A DNA stretch of 64,000 nucleotides from Pseudomonas antarctica (GTDB lineage: Bacteria; Pseudomonadota; Gammaproteobacteria; Pseudomonadales; Pseudomonadaceae), in the NCBI RefSeq assembly GCF_001647715.1, contig NZ_CP015600.1:4092001-4156000 (forward strand), given 5' to 3'. Position numbers and translations under genes: made by a program. Shown here one piece after another: positions 26,760-38,020 of the stretch (positions within the stretch are counted from its first letter, which is position 1; every line of letters starts with the position of its first letter). The notes under the pieces were generated by a model. That model saw nothing but the letters and a program-made list of their open reading frames with translations, made no database searches and was not told the DNA's origin.

Positions 26760-27504
26760 CCTGGATTTCAGCGGACGTGTGGTGTTGGTCACCGGCGGCG
26801 CGCAAGGCATTGGGCTCGGTATCGTCGAAGCGTTTGCCCGTCGCGGCGCGCAGGTCGTGATTGCCGACCGCCTGCTCGCGCAAGCCCAGGAGGTTGCCGC
26901 CGCACTCTGCGTGCAGGGTTACCGCGTCGAAGCCGTGGGCGTCGACCTGGCGGAGTCAGAGGCGGTGTTCGCCTGTGTCCAAGGGTTGGCGCGACTGGAT
27001 GTCCTGGTGCACAACGCCGGGTATTTTCCGCTGACGGCGTTTGCTGACATCACCCCGGCCATCCTGCAACGGACCTTGGCGGTCAACCTGTCAGCATTGT
27101 TCTGGCTGACCCAGGCGGCCTTGCCGGCGTTTCGCGCGCAGGGTCGTGGTTGCGTGCTGGTGACGTCTTCGGTCACCGGCAATCGGGTCGGCTATCCAGG
27201 GCTCAGTCATTACGCGGCGTCCAAGGCCGGGGTCAACGGCTTTATTCGCAACGCGGCGCTGGAATTGGCGTCGCTGAAGGTGCGGGTGAATGGTGTGGAG
27301 CCGGGCATGATCGCCACCCCGGCGATGGGCAACCTGGGCGACGCCGCGCTGAATGCCAGCATCGCCAGCCGCGTGCCGCTCGGGCGCCTGGGCTCGGCGG
27401 CGGATATCGCCGGCGCCATGCTGTTTCTGGCCTCCGATCTGGCTGGCTATATCACCGGCCAAACCCTGGTGGTGGACGGCGGGTCGACCTTGCCGGAAGT
27501 CTGA
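26749..27504 (+). CDS. Short-chain dehydrogenase/reductase 2 of the amine operon
   Basis: 251 residues from ATG 26749, overlapping the first SDR by 11 nt with GGAG as ribosome site. Motifs: TGGAQGIGLG (cofactor), VHNAGYFPL (NNAG variant), TSSVTG (Ser) and YAASKAG (Tyr/Lys), and ITGQTLVVDGGSTLPEV at the end. Paralogous to the preceding gene but clearly diverged. Last gene of the operon, converging on the AraC gene. Confidence 0.82.
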   Translation: MVNDLDFSGRVVLVTGGAQGIGLGIVEAFARRGAQVVIADRLLAQAQEVAAALCVQGYRVEAVGVDLAESEAVFACVQGLARLDVLVHNAGYFPLTAFADITPAILQRTLAVNLSALFWLTQAALPAFRAQGRGCVLVTSSVTGNRVGYPGLSHYAASKAGVNGFIRNAALELASLKVRVNGVEPGMIATPAMGNLGDAALNASIASRVPLGRLGSAADIAGAMLFLASDLAGYITGQTLVVDGGSTLPEV

Positions 27505-27520
27505 AACCCGGCTCGGTTCC

Positions 27521-27548
27521 AATGTGGGAGCAAGCCCCGCCCCACATT
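27521..27548. terminator. Hairpin between convergent SDR and AraC genes
   Basis: AATGTGGG (27521-27528) and CCCACATT (27541-27548) form a perfect 8-bp stem with a 12-nt loop in the 61-bp convergent gap. The stem sequence resembles the tip of a REP element. It may work as a bidirectional terminator, although no long T-run follows. Confidence 0.5.
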
Positions 27549-27565
27549 AGCGTTGAAGACCCGGG

Positions 27566-28507
27566 TTATGCTCCCGCTGCCTGCAACCGGCTGGACCGGA
27601 AATCCTTGGGCGACACCTCGAATTGCTTCTTGAACGACCGGCTGAAATGCGCCGAGTCAGTAAAGCCCCACTTGTAGGCAATCGAGGTGATCGACTCACT
27701 CCTGAGGAACGGGTTGGTCAAATCATCCGCGCTGCGTTTGAGCCGCGCCCGCTGGATATAGCGACAGACGCTGTCGTCTTGCTCCTCAAACAACCGGTAC
27801 AGGTGTCGCACCGAAATATTCAGCCGATTGGCCAACCCGATCGGGCTGAGGCCGGGCTGGCTGAGCGACTCATCAATCACCTTCTGCACATAACTGCGCA
27901 GGTTATTCCCCTGCAACGCCGCCAAGCCTTCACGGCACTCATCGCCCTGCTCCAGGGCCGAACCCAGCAGCGAGACGAACGCGGTTTGCAGCGCCTCGAC
28001 TTCACCCGCACCATCCGCCGTGTCGTCCTTGCACAACTGGTCCATCAGCACATGCAGCATGCGCCCACAGGCTTTGGTCGAAGAGATCTTGCCGAAGGCA
28101 TGGGCATCGCCGCCCAGGTGCTTGCACACATCAGGGCGCGACAGCGACAACGAGGCATGCTCAATGAGGCCGAAGGGGGTGATTTCGATAGAGCCCACAG
28201 AGTCCATCAACAGCATCTCGCCGGGCGCCAGTTGCAGGGTCTGGCCGTTCTGCACGATCTGCGAGTAACCACTGCGCTGGCTGACGAGGAAACAATCCTG
28301 GTCATTATCGTGGTCGGCGTGGTGCGCCGGGCGCTTGATCAGCCCGGCATTGGTGCGCAGGATCGCCAGGCCACGCGGCAAGTTGTTGATCTCGCCGATA
28401 AACAGCGAGCGGTTGAACGCCAGTTCAGTGTCGAAATGACCGCACGCGGCGCGCAGCTCGTGGTTCCAGCTGTCCAGCCCGTCGTGTGCATGCTGTGGGA
28501 TGCTCAT
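27566..28507 (-). CDS. AraC-family regulator, FeaR/TynR-like
   Basis: 313 residues from ATG 28507, chosen because GGAGG lies 6 nt upstream; the open frame up to 28573 has no ribosome site. An N-terminal AraC-binding-like domain (about 1-190) is followed by two helix-turn-helix motifs (SPIGLANRLNISVRHLYRLFEEQ and ITSIAYKWGFTDSAHFSRSFKKQF). FeaR-type proteins activate aromatic amine/aldehyde genes in enteric bacteria. It lies between the amine operon and the permease, so it probably activates the amine genes; a 14-bp palindrome upstream suggests that HpaR also controls it. Confidence 0.8.
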   Translation of the reverse strand: MSIPQHAHDGLDSWNHELRAACGHFDTELAFNRSLFIGEINNLPRGLAILRTNAGLIKRPAHHADHDNDQDCFLVSQRSGYSQIVQNGQTLQLAPGEMLLMDSVGSIEITPFGLIEHASLSLSRPDVCKHLGGDAHAFGKISSTKACGRMLHVLMDQLCKDDTADGAGEVEALQTAFVSLLGSALEQGDECREGLAALQGNNLRSYVQKVIDESLSQPGLSPIGLANRLNISVRHLYRLFEEQDDSVCRYIQRARLKRSADDLTNPFLRSESITSIAYKWGFTDSAHFSRSFKKQFEVSPKDFRSSRLQAAGA

Positions 28508-28550
28508 GGGGTGCCTCCGCAATGGTTTTTTTTGTTGTTCTGCTGCAATA

Positions 28551-28564
28551 GTTAACATGTTATC
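28551..28564. promoter_or_regulatory. Probable HpaR operator upstream of the FeaR-like gene
   Basis: GTTAACATGTTATC, palindromic in 6 of 7 positions, 44-57 nt upstream of the regulator start. It shares its first eight bases with the site at 15414-15427 and fits the common pattern GTTAAYANNTTAWY. Confidence 0.55.
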
Positions 28565-28618
28565 TATATGCACGCAACAACTACCTGTTTGCCATTACGA
28601 AAGCACTATTGATGCCAA

Positions 28619-29215
28619 TCAGAGGTTCGACAACACCCGCTGCAAGCCGGCCATCGTCGCAAGTAAATGCCCGCGCTGCACCGGGCTCAGCGCGATGTAA
28701 CGCCGAAACGCCGGCAGCCGATTGACCACCTCGCTGCCGCCCATATGCTCCAGGCGCAGGCACCATTGCTGGTCGTGCAGTTCGATACGCAGGCGCTTGA
28801 AATCCAGCGGCATCAGCGCCTGGAATAATGCGTCGTCGGCCAGCAAGCACGCCTGTAACTCACGGGCCAGCGCCGGGTTGCCGGAGCGGCGGCGCACGCA
28901 AACGCCCCGGCGTCGAATCGCGCCGCCATGGTGCACCTCGAAGCTCGCCGTGCCCGCTGTCGACGCGGGCACGCGCAGTACAAATTCGGTCATCACCATG
29001 TGCATCAACAACTGCGATTCGGCGCGCTCGACAATCTCCAGCGTCACCTCATCCACACACACTTTTACCTGTGTAGCGGACAGCCGCTCGACGTTCGCCA
29101 GCCCCAAATTACGCCGCAGATGCTCCAGGGTCACGCCCGGCCGGTACCCCGCCGGAGCGCGATCAGCGCGAAACAGCTCAAACAGTTTTTGCCGCAAAGT
29201 CGCCATAACCATCAT
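28619..29215 (-). CDS. Hypothetical protein (possibly DUF3156) linked to the permease
   Basis: 198 residues from ATG 29215 (ATGs at 29212 and 29206 are alternatives); the open frame further upstream is shadow of the permease. No enzymatic motif was recognised. The protein is soluble, rich in Arg and Leu, and looks like a DUF3156 member from general style. It overlaps the permease gene by 38 nt, so the two are co-transcribed and it may assist transport or breakdown of the imported amine. Confidence 0.6.
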   Translation of the reverse strand: MMVMATLRQKLFELFRADRAPAGYRPGVTLEHLRRNLGLANVERLSATQVKVCVDEVTLEIVERAESQLLMHMVMTEFVLRVPASTAGTASFEVHHGGAIRRRGVCVRRRSGNPALARELQACLLADDALFQALMPLDFKRLRIELHDQQWCLRLEHMGGSEVVNRLPAFRRYIALSPVQRGHLLATMAGLQRVLSNL

Positions 29216-30677
29216 CTGGGAGCCCCGGTTCGTTGCTGAATTCCTTGGCCAGCACCTCCTCCACGGAGGCCGGCTTGAAGGGGTTGACCTTCTGCACCAC
29301 CAGGGTCCAGAACAACGCATACGCTGCGGTGATGGCGAGCATCACGCCAAATGGCACGTAGATATCGGCCGGGTTCATGCCCGGTGGCGTGATGAACCAC
29401 ATGCCTAAAAGGATGCCGATACTCGACACGATCTGCGGCAGCGGGAACCACGGCGAACGGTAGGCCCGTGGCAAATCCGGCCGGCGAATACGCAGGATCA
29501 ACACCGACACCGTCACCAGCAAATAGGCAAAGCTCCACGCACACACCGCCGCCAGCACCAGGTGCATGATGTTGTCGGTGTTGCCGCCCAGGTACAACGC
29601 GTGCAGGCAGGGAATCAGCATTGCCACCAGGATGCACAGCAGCGGCGTCTTGAAGCGCGGGTGCAGGTAGGTGAAGACCTTGGGCAACGCGCCGTCCACC
29701 GCCATGCCATAGAGAATGCGTGGCACGCCTGCCATCAGGGTGTTGATGGTTGCGGCTCCGGCAAACAGAAAACCGATGCCCAGCCACATCGGGCCGATCT
29801 GCCCCATCACCTGCTCGGCGAACTTGGGGATCGCCATGGGCGTGTCCAGCAAGTGCACGCCGGAAGCGGCGTCCAACACGACGTTTTCCACCTGGCGCTT
29901 CATCGCCGCGCCATAGATGAACATGCACGTGGCCACGCCCACCAGCCCGAGCATCATCGCGCGCGGCATGACCTTGGCCGACTGGCGCAGGTCCGGCGCC
30001 AGCGGCGTGACGAACTCACAGCCGACAAACATGAACATCGCCATGCCCACCAGCGACAGCACGGTAATCAGGTCGGTGCCCACCAGTGATGCACCGAACC
30101 AGCCGTCCAGTTGCACCGCCGGCGCGGCAATCAGGCCCAGCACGCCAAACACCATCAGCGTGGTCCACATGCCGAAGGTGAGGATGATTTCCGCCCGGCC
30201 AAACGCGCTGACGCCAAAGGCATTCAGCACACCGAAGACAATCACAAAGCCCACGCCAAGCAGCCACGAACCGCCGGCCGACTCAGCCAGGGTATTGAGG
30301 TGTTCGAAGTTCACCAGGGCCATCACCCCGGCCAGGATGGTCTCGGCGGTGCCGGCAAACACATGCACGATCAGGTAGGCCGACAAGGTGCCGGTGATCG
30401 CAAAAAACCGGCCCATGCCGCAGTTGATGTAGTCGTACACCGAACCGGTGGTGGGCAGGATAGAAGCGGCTTCGGCGAACGTGGTGGCCTGGGCCAGCAT
30501 CATCACCACGGCGATCAGCATCGCCAGGGCAAATGCGCTGCCGCCGATGCCAAACCCCATGGTGGCGGTGAGTATCACCGGGCTGGCCATGATCAGGCCA
30601 ATGGTGCTGGCCAACGCGGTGGGGAAACCTACCGTGCCCCGGTTGAGGTGCGCGGTGAGTCGGTCGTTGATCGACAT
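29178..30677 (-). CDS. APC-superfamily amine/amino-acid permease
   Basis: 499 residues with about 12 membrane segments; GTVGFPTALASTIGLIMASP near the N-terminus corresponds to the first APC helix and its unwound substrate region. GAGGA ribosome site 7 nt before ATG 30677. In the P. putida tyn catabolon a permease of this type imports tyramine; the same role is inferred here from the neighbours. Divergent from the porin gene, with a shared 218-bp control region. Confidence 0.8.
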   Translation of the reverse strand: MSINDRLTAHLNRGTVGFPTALASTIGLIMASPVILTATMGFGIGGSAFALAMLIAVVMMLAQATTFAEAASILPTTGSVYDYINCGMGRFFAITGTLSAYLIVHVFAGTAETILAGVMALVNFEHLNTLAESAGGSWLLGVGFVIVFGVLNAFGVSAFGRAEIILTFGMWTTLMVFGVLGLIAAPAVQLDGWFGASLVGTDLITVLSLVGMAMFMFVGCEFVTPLAPDLRQSAKVMPRAMMLGLVGVATCMFIYGAAMKRQVENVVLDAASGVHLLDTPMAIPKFAEQVMGQIGPMWLGIGFLFAGAATINTLMAGVPRILYGMAVDGALPKVFTYLHPRFKTPLLCILVAMLIPCLHALYLGGNTDNIMHLVLAAVCAWSFAYLLVTVSVLILRIRRPDLPRAYRSPWFPLPQIVSSIGILLGMWFITPPGMNPADIYVPFGVMLAITAAYALFWTLVVQKVNPFKPASVEEVLAKEFSNEPGLPDDGYGDFAAKTV

Positions 30678-30895
30678 GGTGGGGTCCTCGAAAGCGGTTT
30701 TTTTTAATGTGTCGGCACTGTGCGCCCCACCCGAGTTGATCGTCTTGCCCCTGTCTGCCGCCGGTTTTGTTGCTCCCTGCCACGGCGAACCGCCTGGCGG
30801 CCAGGGTCAATTCCCTGGCACGCAAATGAAAGACTTGGGCGCCCACCGCTCGCCCTAATGCGCCCTCACTCTTAACCAAGATGGGGACAATAACA

Positions 30896-32757
<1,862 letters not shown>

Positions 32758-32787
32758 TCACCCTGATGGTTATTGTGGAAGAACCCG

Positions 32788-33957
32788 TCACACCATGCTC
32801 GGGTCAGGTTCAAGGCCCATCAGCTCACGGCCGAGGATCTGCGCGCAGACATCGTAGTCGGTGTAGGCATGGGCACCGGTCATATGGGAATCGCGGAACA
32901 GGCGCTGCATCTCGTTGTGTTCGAACCAGGCATTGCCACCTGCGGCAGCGAACAGGCGATCCACGGCTTCGATGCACATTTTGGTCGCGTAGGCCTGGTT
33001 AGTGCGCCAGAACGCCAGCGTCTCGCGGCTCGGGTAACGGTGCGCGGCGCTGTGCTCGGCGTGCTCCTGCCAGGTTTTTTCGAGGAATGCGCGGGCGGCC
33101 GCCACCTGGTGGGTGGACTCGGCCAGGCGCATCAGCGCAGGGGTAGCCGCGCCCACAGCGGCGCCGGTGTAGGCGCGCACGCGGGTTTTGGTTTTTTCGC
33201 GAAACACCTCCAGCATGCGTTCGGCCACGCCCAGGCTCACGGTCGAGAAGCCGCTGGCGAAATACGGCCGGTACGGTGCGTAAAAGATCTTGCTGTCGGG
33301 ATAGAGACCAAAGCCTGCGGACTTGCCTTCCATCATGTCCTTGGCCTTCTGGATCCGGTGTTCGGGCACCCAGGCGTTGTCGATGATCAAGGTCTTGGTG
33401 CCACTGCCTTTCATGCCGGCGGCGTACCAGTCGTCACGGATCTGGTAGTCACTGCGCGGCAACACGGCAAAGCAATAATCCTGGGTGCCTTCGGTGTTCT
33501 GCCGACGACAGCCGACAATCGCCCACTCGCCATGGTCGCAGCCGCTGCTCCAACCCATTTCACCGCTTAAATGCACACCGCCATCGCCCTCCACCACTCG
33601 CCCGAACGGCGCAATACTGCTGCTGGCCGTGGCATCCGGGTTGGCGCCCCAGATTTCCTGCTGCAAGGTTGCCGAGAACAACGCCAACTGGTGACTGTGG
33701 GTGCACAACAAGCTCATGGCCCAGGCGGTGCTGGCGCAACTGCCGGCGAGCAAGGCAATGCAGTCGGCGAACTCCGGCAGCGACAGCTCCAGGCCACCAA
33801 AGGCCTTGGGTTGAAAGGCACGGTGCAGGCCAATGCTTTTGAGCCAGGCGATGTTTTCATCCGGTACCTGGCGCTGCTGTTCGGCGCGCGCGGCATTCGC
33901 GGCGATGGCGGGCAGGAGGGGCTTGAGGTCTTCGAGGAGCGGGTTTGGCTTTTTCAT
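32788..33957 (-). CDS. Flavin-dependent aromatic monooxygenase, acyl-CoA dehydrogenase fold (4-HPA 3-hydroxylase candidate)
   Basis: 389 residues of the HsaA / Acinetobacter HPAH-C2 type: an acyl-CoA-dehydrogenase fold used with reduced flavin and O2 to hydroxylate phenols ortho to the hydroxyl. Visible: GGLELSLPEFADCIALLAGSC and GMKGSGTKTLIIDNAWVPEH, and a C-terminal FRDSHMTGAHAYTDYD segment that in the family covers the active site (His-Ser region). With the flavin reductase it would convert 4-hydroxyphenylacetate to the 3,4-dihydroxy acid needed by HpaD, filling the step otherwise missing here because no HpaB is encoded in the window. Other phenolic substrates cannot be excluded. Confidence 0.78.
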   Translation of the reverse strand: MKKPNPLLEDLKPLLPAIAANAARAEQQRQVPDENIAWLKSIGLHRAFQPKAFGGLELSLPEFADCIALLAGSCASTAWAMSLLCTHSHQLALFSATLQQEIWGANPDATASSSIAPFGRVVEGDGGVHLSGEMGWSSGCDHGEWAIVGCRRQNTEGTQDYCFAVLPRSDYQIRDDWYAAGMKGSGTKTLIIDNAWVPEHRIQKAKDMMEGKSAGFGLYPDSKIFYAPYRPYFASGFSTVSLGVAERMLEVFREKTKTRVRAYTGAAVGAATPALMRLAESTHQVAAARAFLEKTWQEHAEHSAAHRYPSRETLAFWRTNQAYATKMCIEAVDRLFAAAGGNAWFEHNEMQRLFRDSHMTGAHAYTDYDVCAQILGRELMGLEPDPSMV

Positions 33958-34193
33958 GGACGGCCCTGCTTATTATTGGAGGTCCGGCAGGTGCGCCACG
34001 TACAGGCACGGCGCCGGATGCAGGGCCAGTATCGAACGCATTGCACGGGCGCAAAATGCACATTCGGCAGGCAAGGTTGTACTTTTCATAGACGTGGCAG
34101 GCACAGACATAAGGCGCGGCAGGCACAGTCAAGCGCTGCCTTCGCGCGTTGGCTACCCTCGGGTTTTCCTTTGTGAACTGCCAGGAACCTGCC

Positions 34194-35681
34194 ATGAGCG
34201 ATATCCCGCTGCTGCCCCAAGTCGAAGCCTTTTTGCGTCGCCAGCATGGGCTGTTTATTGACGGCGCCACCGTGCACAGCCATGCCAGCCAGACGTTGAC
34301 AGTGACCAACCCTGCGACCGGCCAGGTGATCGCCGAGTTCGCCGATGCGGACCTTGCGGATATCGATGCAGCCGTGGCCTCCGCCAACCGAGGGTTCCAA
34401 CGATGGTCCCAGGCCGCACCGGCCACACGCGGCAACGTGCTGCTGAAACTCGCTGACCTGCTGGAACACAATCGCGAAGAACTGGCGCAGATCGAAACCT
34501 GCCAGTCGGGCAAAATCATCCAGATTTCCCGCGCGTTCGAGGTCGACCAGGCCGCGCACTTCCTGCGTTATTACGCTGGCTGGGCCACCAAGATCAGCGG
34601 CCAGACCCTCACACCGTCGTTGCCCTCCTTCAACGGCGAGCGCTACACCGCATTTACCCTGCGCGAGCCGGTGGGCGTGGTGGTCGGTATCGTGCCGTGG
34701 AATTTCTCGACCATGATCGCCATCTGGAAACTCGCTTCTGCGCTGGTGACCGGTTGCAGCATCATCATCAAACCCAGCGAATTCACCCCGTTGACCATCC
34801 TGCGCATCGCCGAACTGGCCATTGACGCCGGGCTACCGGCGGGTGTGCTCAATGTGCTGACCGGCGGCGGGCACGTCGGCAAAGGCCTGGTGGAACACCC
34901 CGGTACCCACAAAGTGTCGTTCACAGGTTCCGTACCCACCGGTATCGCCGTGGGCCGCAGCGCCATGGGCGCCGGCCTGACCCGCGCGACCCTGGAACTG
35001 GGCGGCAAAAACGCCGCCGGTTTCTTGCGTGACATGGAAGCGGACAAGGCGGTGGACGGGATTATCGAGGCAGGCTTTTTGCACTCCGGGCAAATCTGCG
35101 CGGCGGCCGAACGCTTCTTCGTGCACCGCTCGCAGATGGACGCCGTGTTGGAGAAGCTCAGCCAGCGCCTCAGCCGACTGACGATTGGCTCGCCCCTGGA
35201 CGAACGCACCGAATTCGGCCCGGTAACCCACCAGCAACACCAGCAGAAACTGCTCGGCTACTTCCAGCAGGCGCGCGCCGAAAACAACACGATCATTCAC
35301 GGCGGCAAGCTCATCGACCGGCCCGGCTGCTACGTCGAGCCCACCGTGATCCTGGCTAACAGCGTCAACGACACCCTGCTCAACGAAGAAACCTTCGGCC
35401 CCATCGCCACCTTCCTGCCCTACGACAGCGAAGACGAACTGCTCGCGCTGATGAACAACAGCCCCTACGGCTTGAGTGCCAGCCTGTGGACCCACGACCT
35501 CGGCAAGGCATTGCGCATGATACCGGCCATTAACGCGGGCACCGTGTGGGTGAATATGCACACCCTGCTCGACCCGGCCGTGCCGTTCGGGGGCAATCGT
35601 TCTTCGGGGGTTGGACGGGAGTTCGGCAGCGCGTTTATCGAGGATTACACCGAACTTAAGTCAGTGATGATTCGGTATTGA
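34194..35681 (+). CDS. Arylacetaldehyde dehydrogenase (FeaB/TynD-like)
   Basis: 495-residue NAD-dependent aldehyde dehydrogenase, probably oxidising (4-hydroxy)phenylacetaldehyde from the amine oxidase to the acid. ATG 34194 has AGGA 7 nt upstream; open frame to 34149 is not needed. Motifs in order: VPWNFSTM, FTGSVPTG, LELGGKNA (Glu) and SGQICAAAERF (Cys), then FGGNRSSGVGREFG. Divergent from the monooxygenase genes across a 236-bp control region. Its substrate is inferred from the pathway. Confidence 0.82.
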   Translation: MSDIPLLPQVEAFLRRQHGLFIDGATVHSHASQTLTVTNPATGQVIAEFADADLADIDAAVASANRGFQRWSQAAPATRGNVLLKLADLLEHNREELAQIETCQSGKIIQISRAFEVDQAAHFLRYYAGWATKISGQTLTPSLPSFNGERYTAFTLREPVGVVVGIVPWNFSTMIAIWKLASALVTGCSIIIKPSEFTPLTILRIAELAIDAGLPAGVLNVLTGGGHVGKGLVEHPGTHKVSFTGSVPTGIAVGRSAMGAGLTRATLELGGKNAAGFLRDMEADKAVDGIIEAGFLHSGQICAAAERFFVHRSQMDAVLEKLSQRLSRLTIGSPLDERTEFGPVTHQQHQQKLLGYFQQARAENNTIIHGGKLIDRPGCYVEPTVILANSVNDTLLNEETFGPIATFLPYDSEDELLALMNNSPYGLSASLWTHDLGKALRMIPAINAGTVWVNMHTLLDPAVPFGGNRSSGVGREFGSAFIEDYTELKSVMIRY

Positions 35682-36066
35682 GGCTGCTTGGCATCGCCAC
35701 CTGCGCCTCAATATCGATCAACCACTCCGACGCCGACAACCGATTGACGATAATCCACGAAGACGGCGGCGGGTTGCGTGGGAAACGCTGGCACGGGGCT
35801 TGCGCTATCGGCTCCTGCCGATCGCGAGCGTGCTAGGCGATATACAGCCGCAGCATGATCATATGGGCAAGCTCGCCGCCGACCGCGGCCAACACCTTTT
35901 CGCCATTGTCCAACGCGATGGCGGTTTGCTCAGCGATGCCAGGCCCGACGGTTCGCACATCGGCGACGTATTACGACACGATGCCTGCCCAACGTTTTTC
36001 GGCCCACTGCTTGCCGAGGGCCAGCATGGCGTACTCGTCCTCGACTGTGCCGCTGACAAGCACTGA
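35656..36066 (-). pseudogene. Decayed RidA/YjgF-family gene
   Basis: The minus-strand frame across this gap reads like one RidA protein of about 120 residues: LVSGTVEDEYAML, then AEQTAIALDNGEKVLAAVGGELAHMI, then FPRNPPPSSWIIV and WLIDIEAQVAM, in the order and spacing of the family. It contains in-frame TAA (about 35970) and TAG (about 35840) codons and lacks a proper start; the beginning may also be frameshifted near 36055. The residual 3' end runs into the aldehyde dehydrogenase end. It is a non-functional remnant. Confidence 0.7.
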
Positions 36067-36126
36067 TCAACGTGCGCCGTCAGGGGTAAATGAGGCATTA
36101 CATCGGGTGTGTTCGCTAGGCTGGAG

Positions 36127-37056
36127 TTAATGCCCCATCGCCAGGTTATAGGGCGAAAACCCCGCAAAATTCCACCTCAACGCCAATGCCGCCGGGCGGC
36201 GCACCACCTGCTCCACGGTCACCGTCCACAACCGCTGCGCCCCCTCAAACGCCGCCACTTCGGGGCCGCCGAGAATCAGCGAAGTGCGCCCGGCCACCTG
36301 CATCACGTCGCCCGATTCGAAATCGATAAACAACAACCCTGCCACCGGGTTCGCCAAAAGGTTGCCCAAGGTATTGAAGAATAGATTGCCGGCGAAGTCA
36401 GGGATGGTCAGCACGTTGCCGTCGACACGCACAAAACCGGTATTGCCGCCGCGATGGGAGACGTCCACCGAACGTTGGCCTTCCACGTCCACAAAGCTTG
36501 CGACGAAGAAGGTGTCGGCGTTGCGGATCATGGCCCGCGCCGTATCGTCCAGACTGTTGGAGCACTCGGCCAGGGTGCCGGGTTTGCGCGCAATCGCATC
36601 GATCGGGCGCAGTTGGATGTACTTGGGGCAGTTTCCGAACGTGTGCACGACGTCGACCGAGAAACCCTCCCGATCGAGGCGGCCGATGCAGCCATTTATA
36701 CGGTTGCGACGCCGGGTGTTGAGGTCAATGCCCAGCAGGCCCACCGACGCGCCACTGAGTATTGCAGGCAACGCCGGGTCACCCTTGGACGGCATGCTGT
36801 CGACCTGTAACGCCTGCGGATTCGGTGAATGGGCAAACCCCGGCGCGCCTTCCAGCAGTGTCGCCCACGGGATGCCCTGTTCGTCCACCACACCGAGCAC
36901 CAGATAAGGCAGCAACGGATAAAAATCCCGATGCTGCTCCGGCAAATGATCACGGATCACCTTGGGCCCGACCACTGCCATGCGCTCGGCAACGCCGGCA
37001 CTTTCCTGCATCTGCCGTTCGCCGGCATGCCAGGGGGACTGTTCGATCAGGTTCAT
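36127..37056 (-). CDS. Pyridoxamine-phosphate-oxidase-like flavin-binding protein
   Basis: 309 residues from ATG 37056 (GAGG 8 nt upstream; GTG 37065 less likely). The split-barrel of the PNPOx-like family is visible in FYPLLPYLVLGVVDEQGIPWATLL and again in MIRNADTFFVASF... VDVSHRGGNTGFVRVDGNVLTIPDFAGN, where SHRGG is typical of FMN/F420-binding family members. Exact function unknown; the neighbours are regulators and a GST, suggesting detoxification. Confidence 0.78.
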   Translation of the reverse strand: MNLIEQSPWHAGERQMQESAGVAERMAVVGPKVIRDHLPEQHRDFYPLLPYLVLGVVDEQGIPWATLLEGAPGFAHSPNPQALQVDSMPSKGDPALPAILSGASVGLLGIDLNTRRRNRINGCIGRLDREGFSVDVVHTFGNCPKYIQLRPIDAIARKPGTLAECSNSLDDTARAMIRNADTFFVASFVDVEGQRSVDVSHRGGNTGFVRVDGNVLTIPDFAGNLFFNTLGNLLANPVAGLLFIDFESGDVMQVAGRTSLILGGPEVAAFEGAQRLWTVTVEQVVRRPAALALRWNFAGFSPYNLAMGH

Positions 37057-37135
37057 CGCGATCACCTCATAGTCGATGTGCAGAGGCTAAGCCCAGCCAC
37101 CCATCGAGAGAATACCCACGCCAGGCAATCCACTA

Positions 37136-38020
37136 TTACGCCAACTGAAATGCCGGATGTTCACGCAGCGCTTCCACGCAGTGGTCGACAAAACTGCGCA
37201 CGCGCATCGGCGCATTGCGGCCCTCGCGGTAGACCACGTGCACCGGCAACGGCGGCCCTTCAAAAGCTGGCAACACGCGGCGCAATTGGCCGCTCACCAG
37301 ATGTTCATGAACCGAGTAGCTCAGGCAGCGTATCAATCCTGCACCGTGCACGGCCGCATTGATCGCCCCTTGTACTGTGGCGCAACTCAAGCGCGCGTGC
37401 GCCTTGAGTGAATAACCTTGAAAGGCCCAGTGCACCCAATCAGCGTTGGCGATCAGGTGGTGGCGATTGAAGTCATTGGGGTGCATCGGCTCACCATTAG
37501 TGGCGAGGTAGCCGGGGCTGGCGCAGAGGATAGGCCGCACCCGCCCCACCAACCGGGCGATCAGCGACGAACTGGGCAGCTCGCCCACCAGCACCGCCAC
37601 GTCCAGCCCCTCTTCGTGCAGGTTGGGGTAATAGTCGTGATAGTGGGCGACGAGGCGCACGCCAGGGTAACGGTCCATGTAAGCCGCCAACACCGGCGCC
37701 ATCACATAGTGGCTGAACAGCAACGGCAAAAATACCTGCAGATTACCCTGGGGCTGCACATGCAAGCCTTTGGCCGAGGCCTCGGCGGCGTCCACGGCGG
37801 CCAGTAGGCGCACGCAGTCGGTCATGTAGGCGTTGCCCGCATCGGTCAGGCTCACACCCCGCGTAGTGCGCAGCAGCAGCGGCACGTGCAGGCGGGCTTC
37901 CAGGCGGGCAATGGCGCGTATCAAGGTTGGAGCGGAGACTTGCGCATAACGCGCCGCCGAAGCCAGGCTGGGTTGCCCGGCCAGCGCCGCAAACAGTTGC
38001 ATGTCGCGATACCGTTCCAT
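37136..38020 (-). CDS. LysR-family regulator (1 of a tandem pair)
   Basis: 294 residues: an N-terminal winged helix (MQLFAALAGQPSLASAARYAQVSAPTLIRAIARLE) and a substrate-binding domain. Its ATG overlaps the stop of the next LysR gene (TGATG at 38020), so both are in one operon. The two proteins share overall plan (both begin M-x-R-(F/Y)-x-(D/E)-MQ) and look like old duplicates. Targets are unknown; the PNPOx-like gene downstream is one candidate. Confidence 0.88.
   Translation of the reverse strand: MERYRDMQLFAALAGQPSLASAARYAQVSAPTLIRAIARLEARLHVPLLLRTTRGVSLTDAGNAYMTDCVRLLAAVDAAEASAKGLHVQPQGNLQVFLPLLFSHYVMAPVLAAYMDRYPGVRLVAHYHDYYPNLHEEGLDVAVLVGELPSSSLIARLVGRVRPILCASPGYLATNGEPMHPNDFNRHHLIANADWVHWAFQGYSLKAHARLSCATVQGAINAAVHGAGLIRCLSYSVHEHLVSGQLRRVLPAFEGPPLPVHVVYREGRNAPMRVRSFVDHCVEALREHPAFQLA

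Noticed and set aside
30678..30895. TGGCAC sequence near 30816 as a sigma-54 promoter for the porin gene
   Set aside because: The required GC element (TTGC) is absent at the correct spacing.
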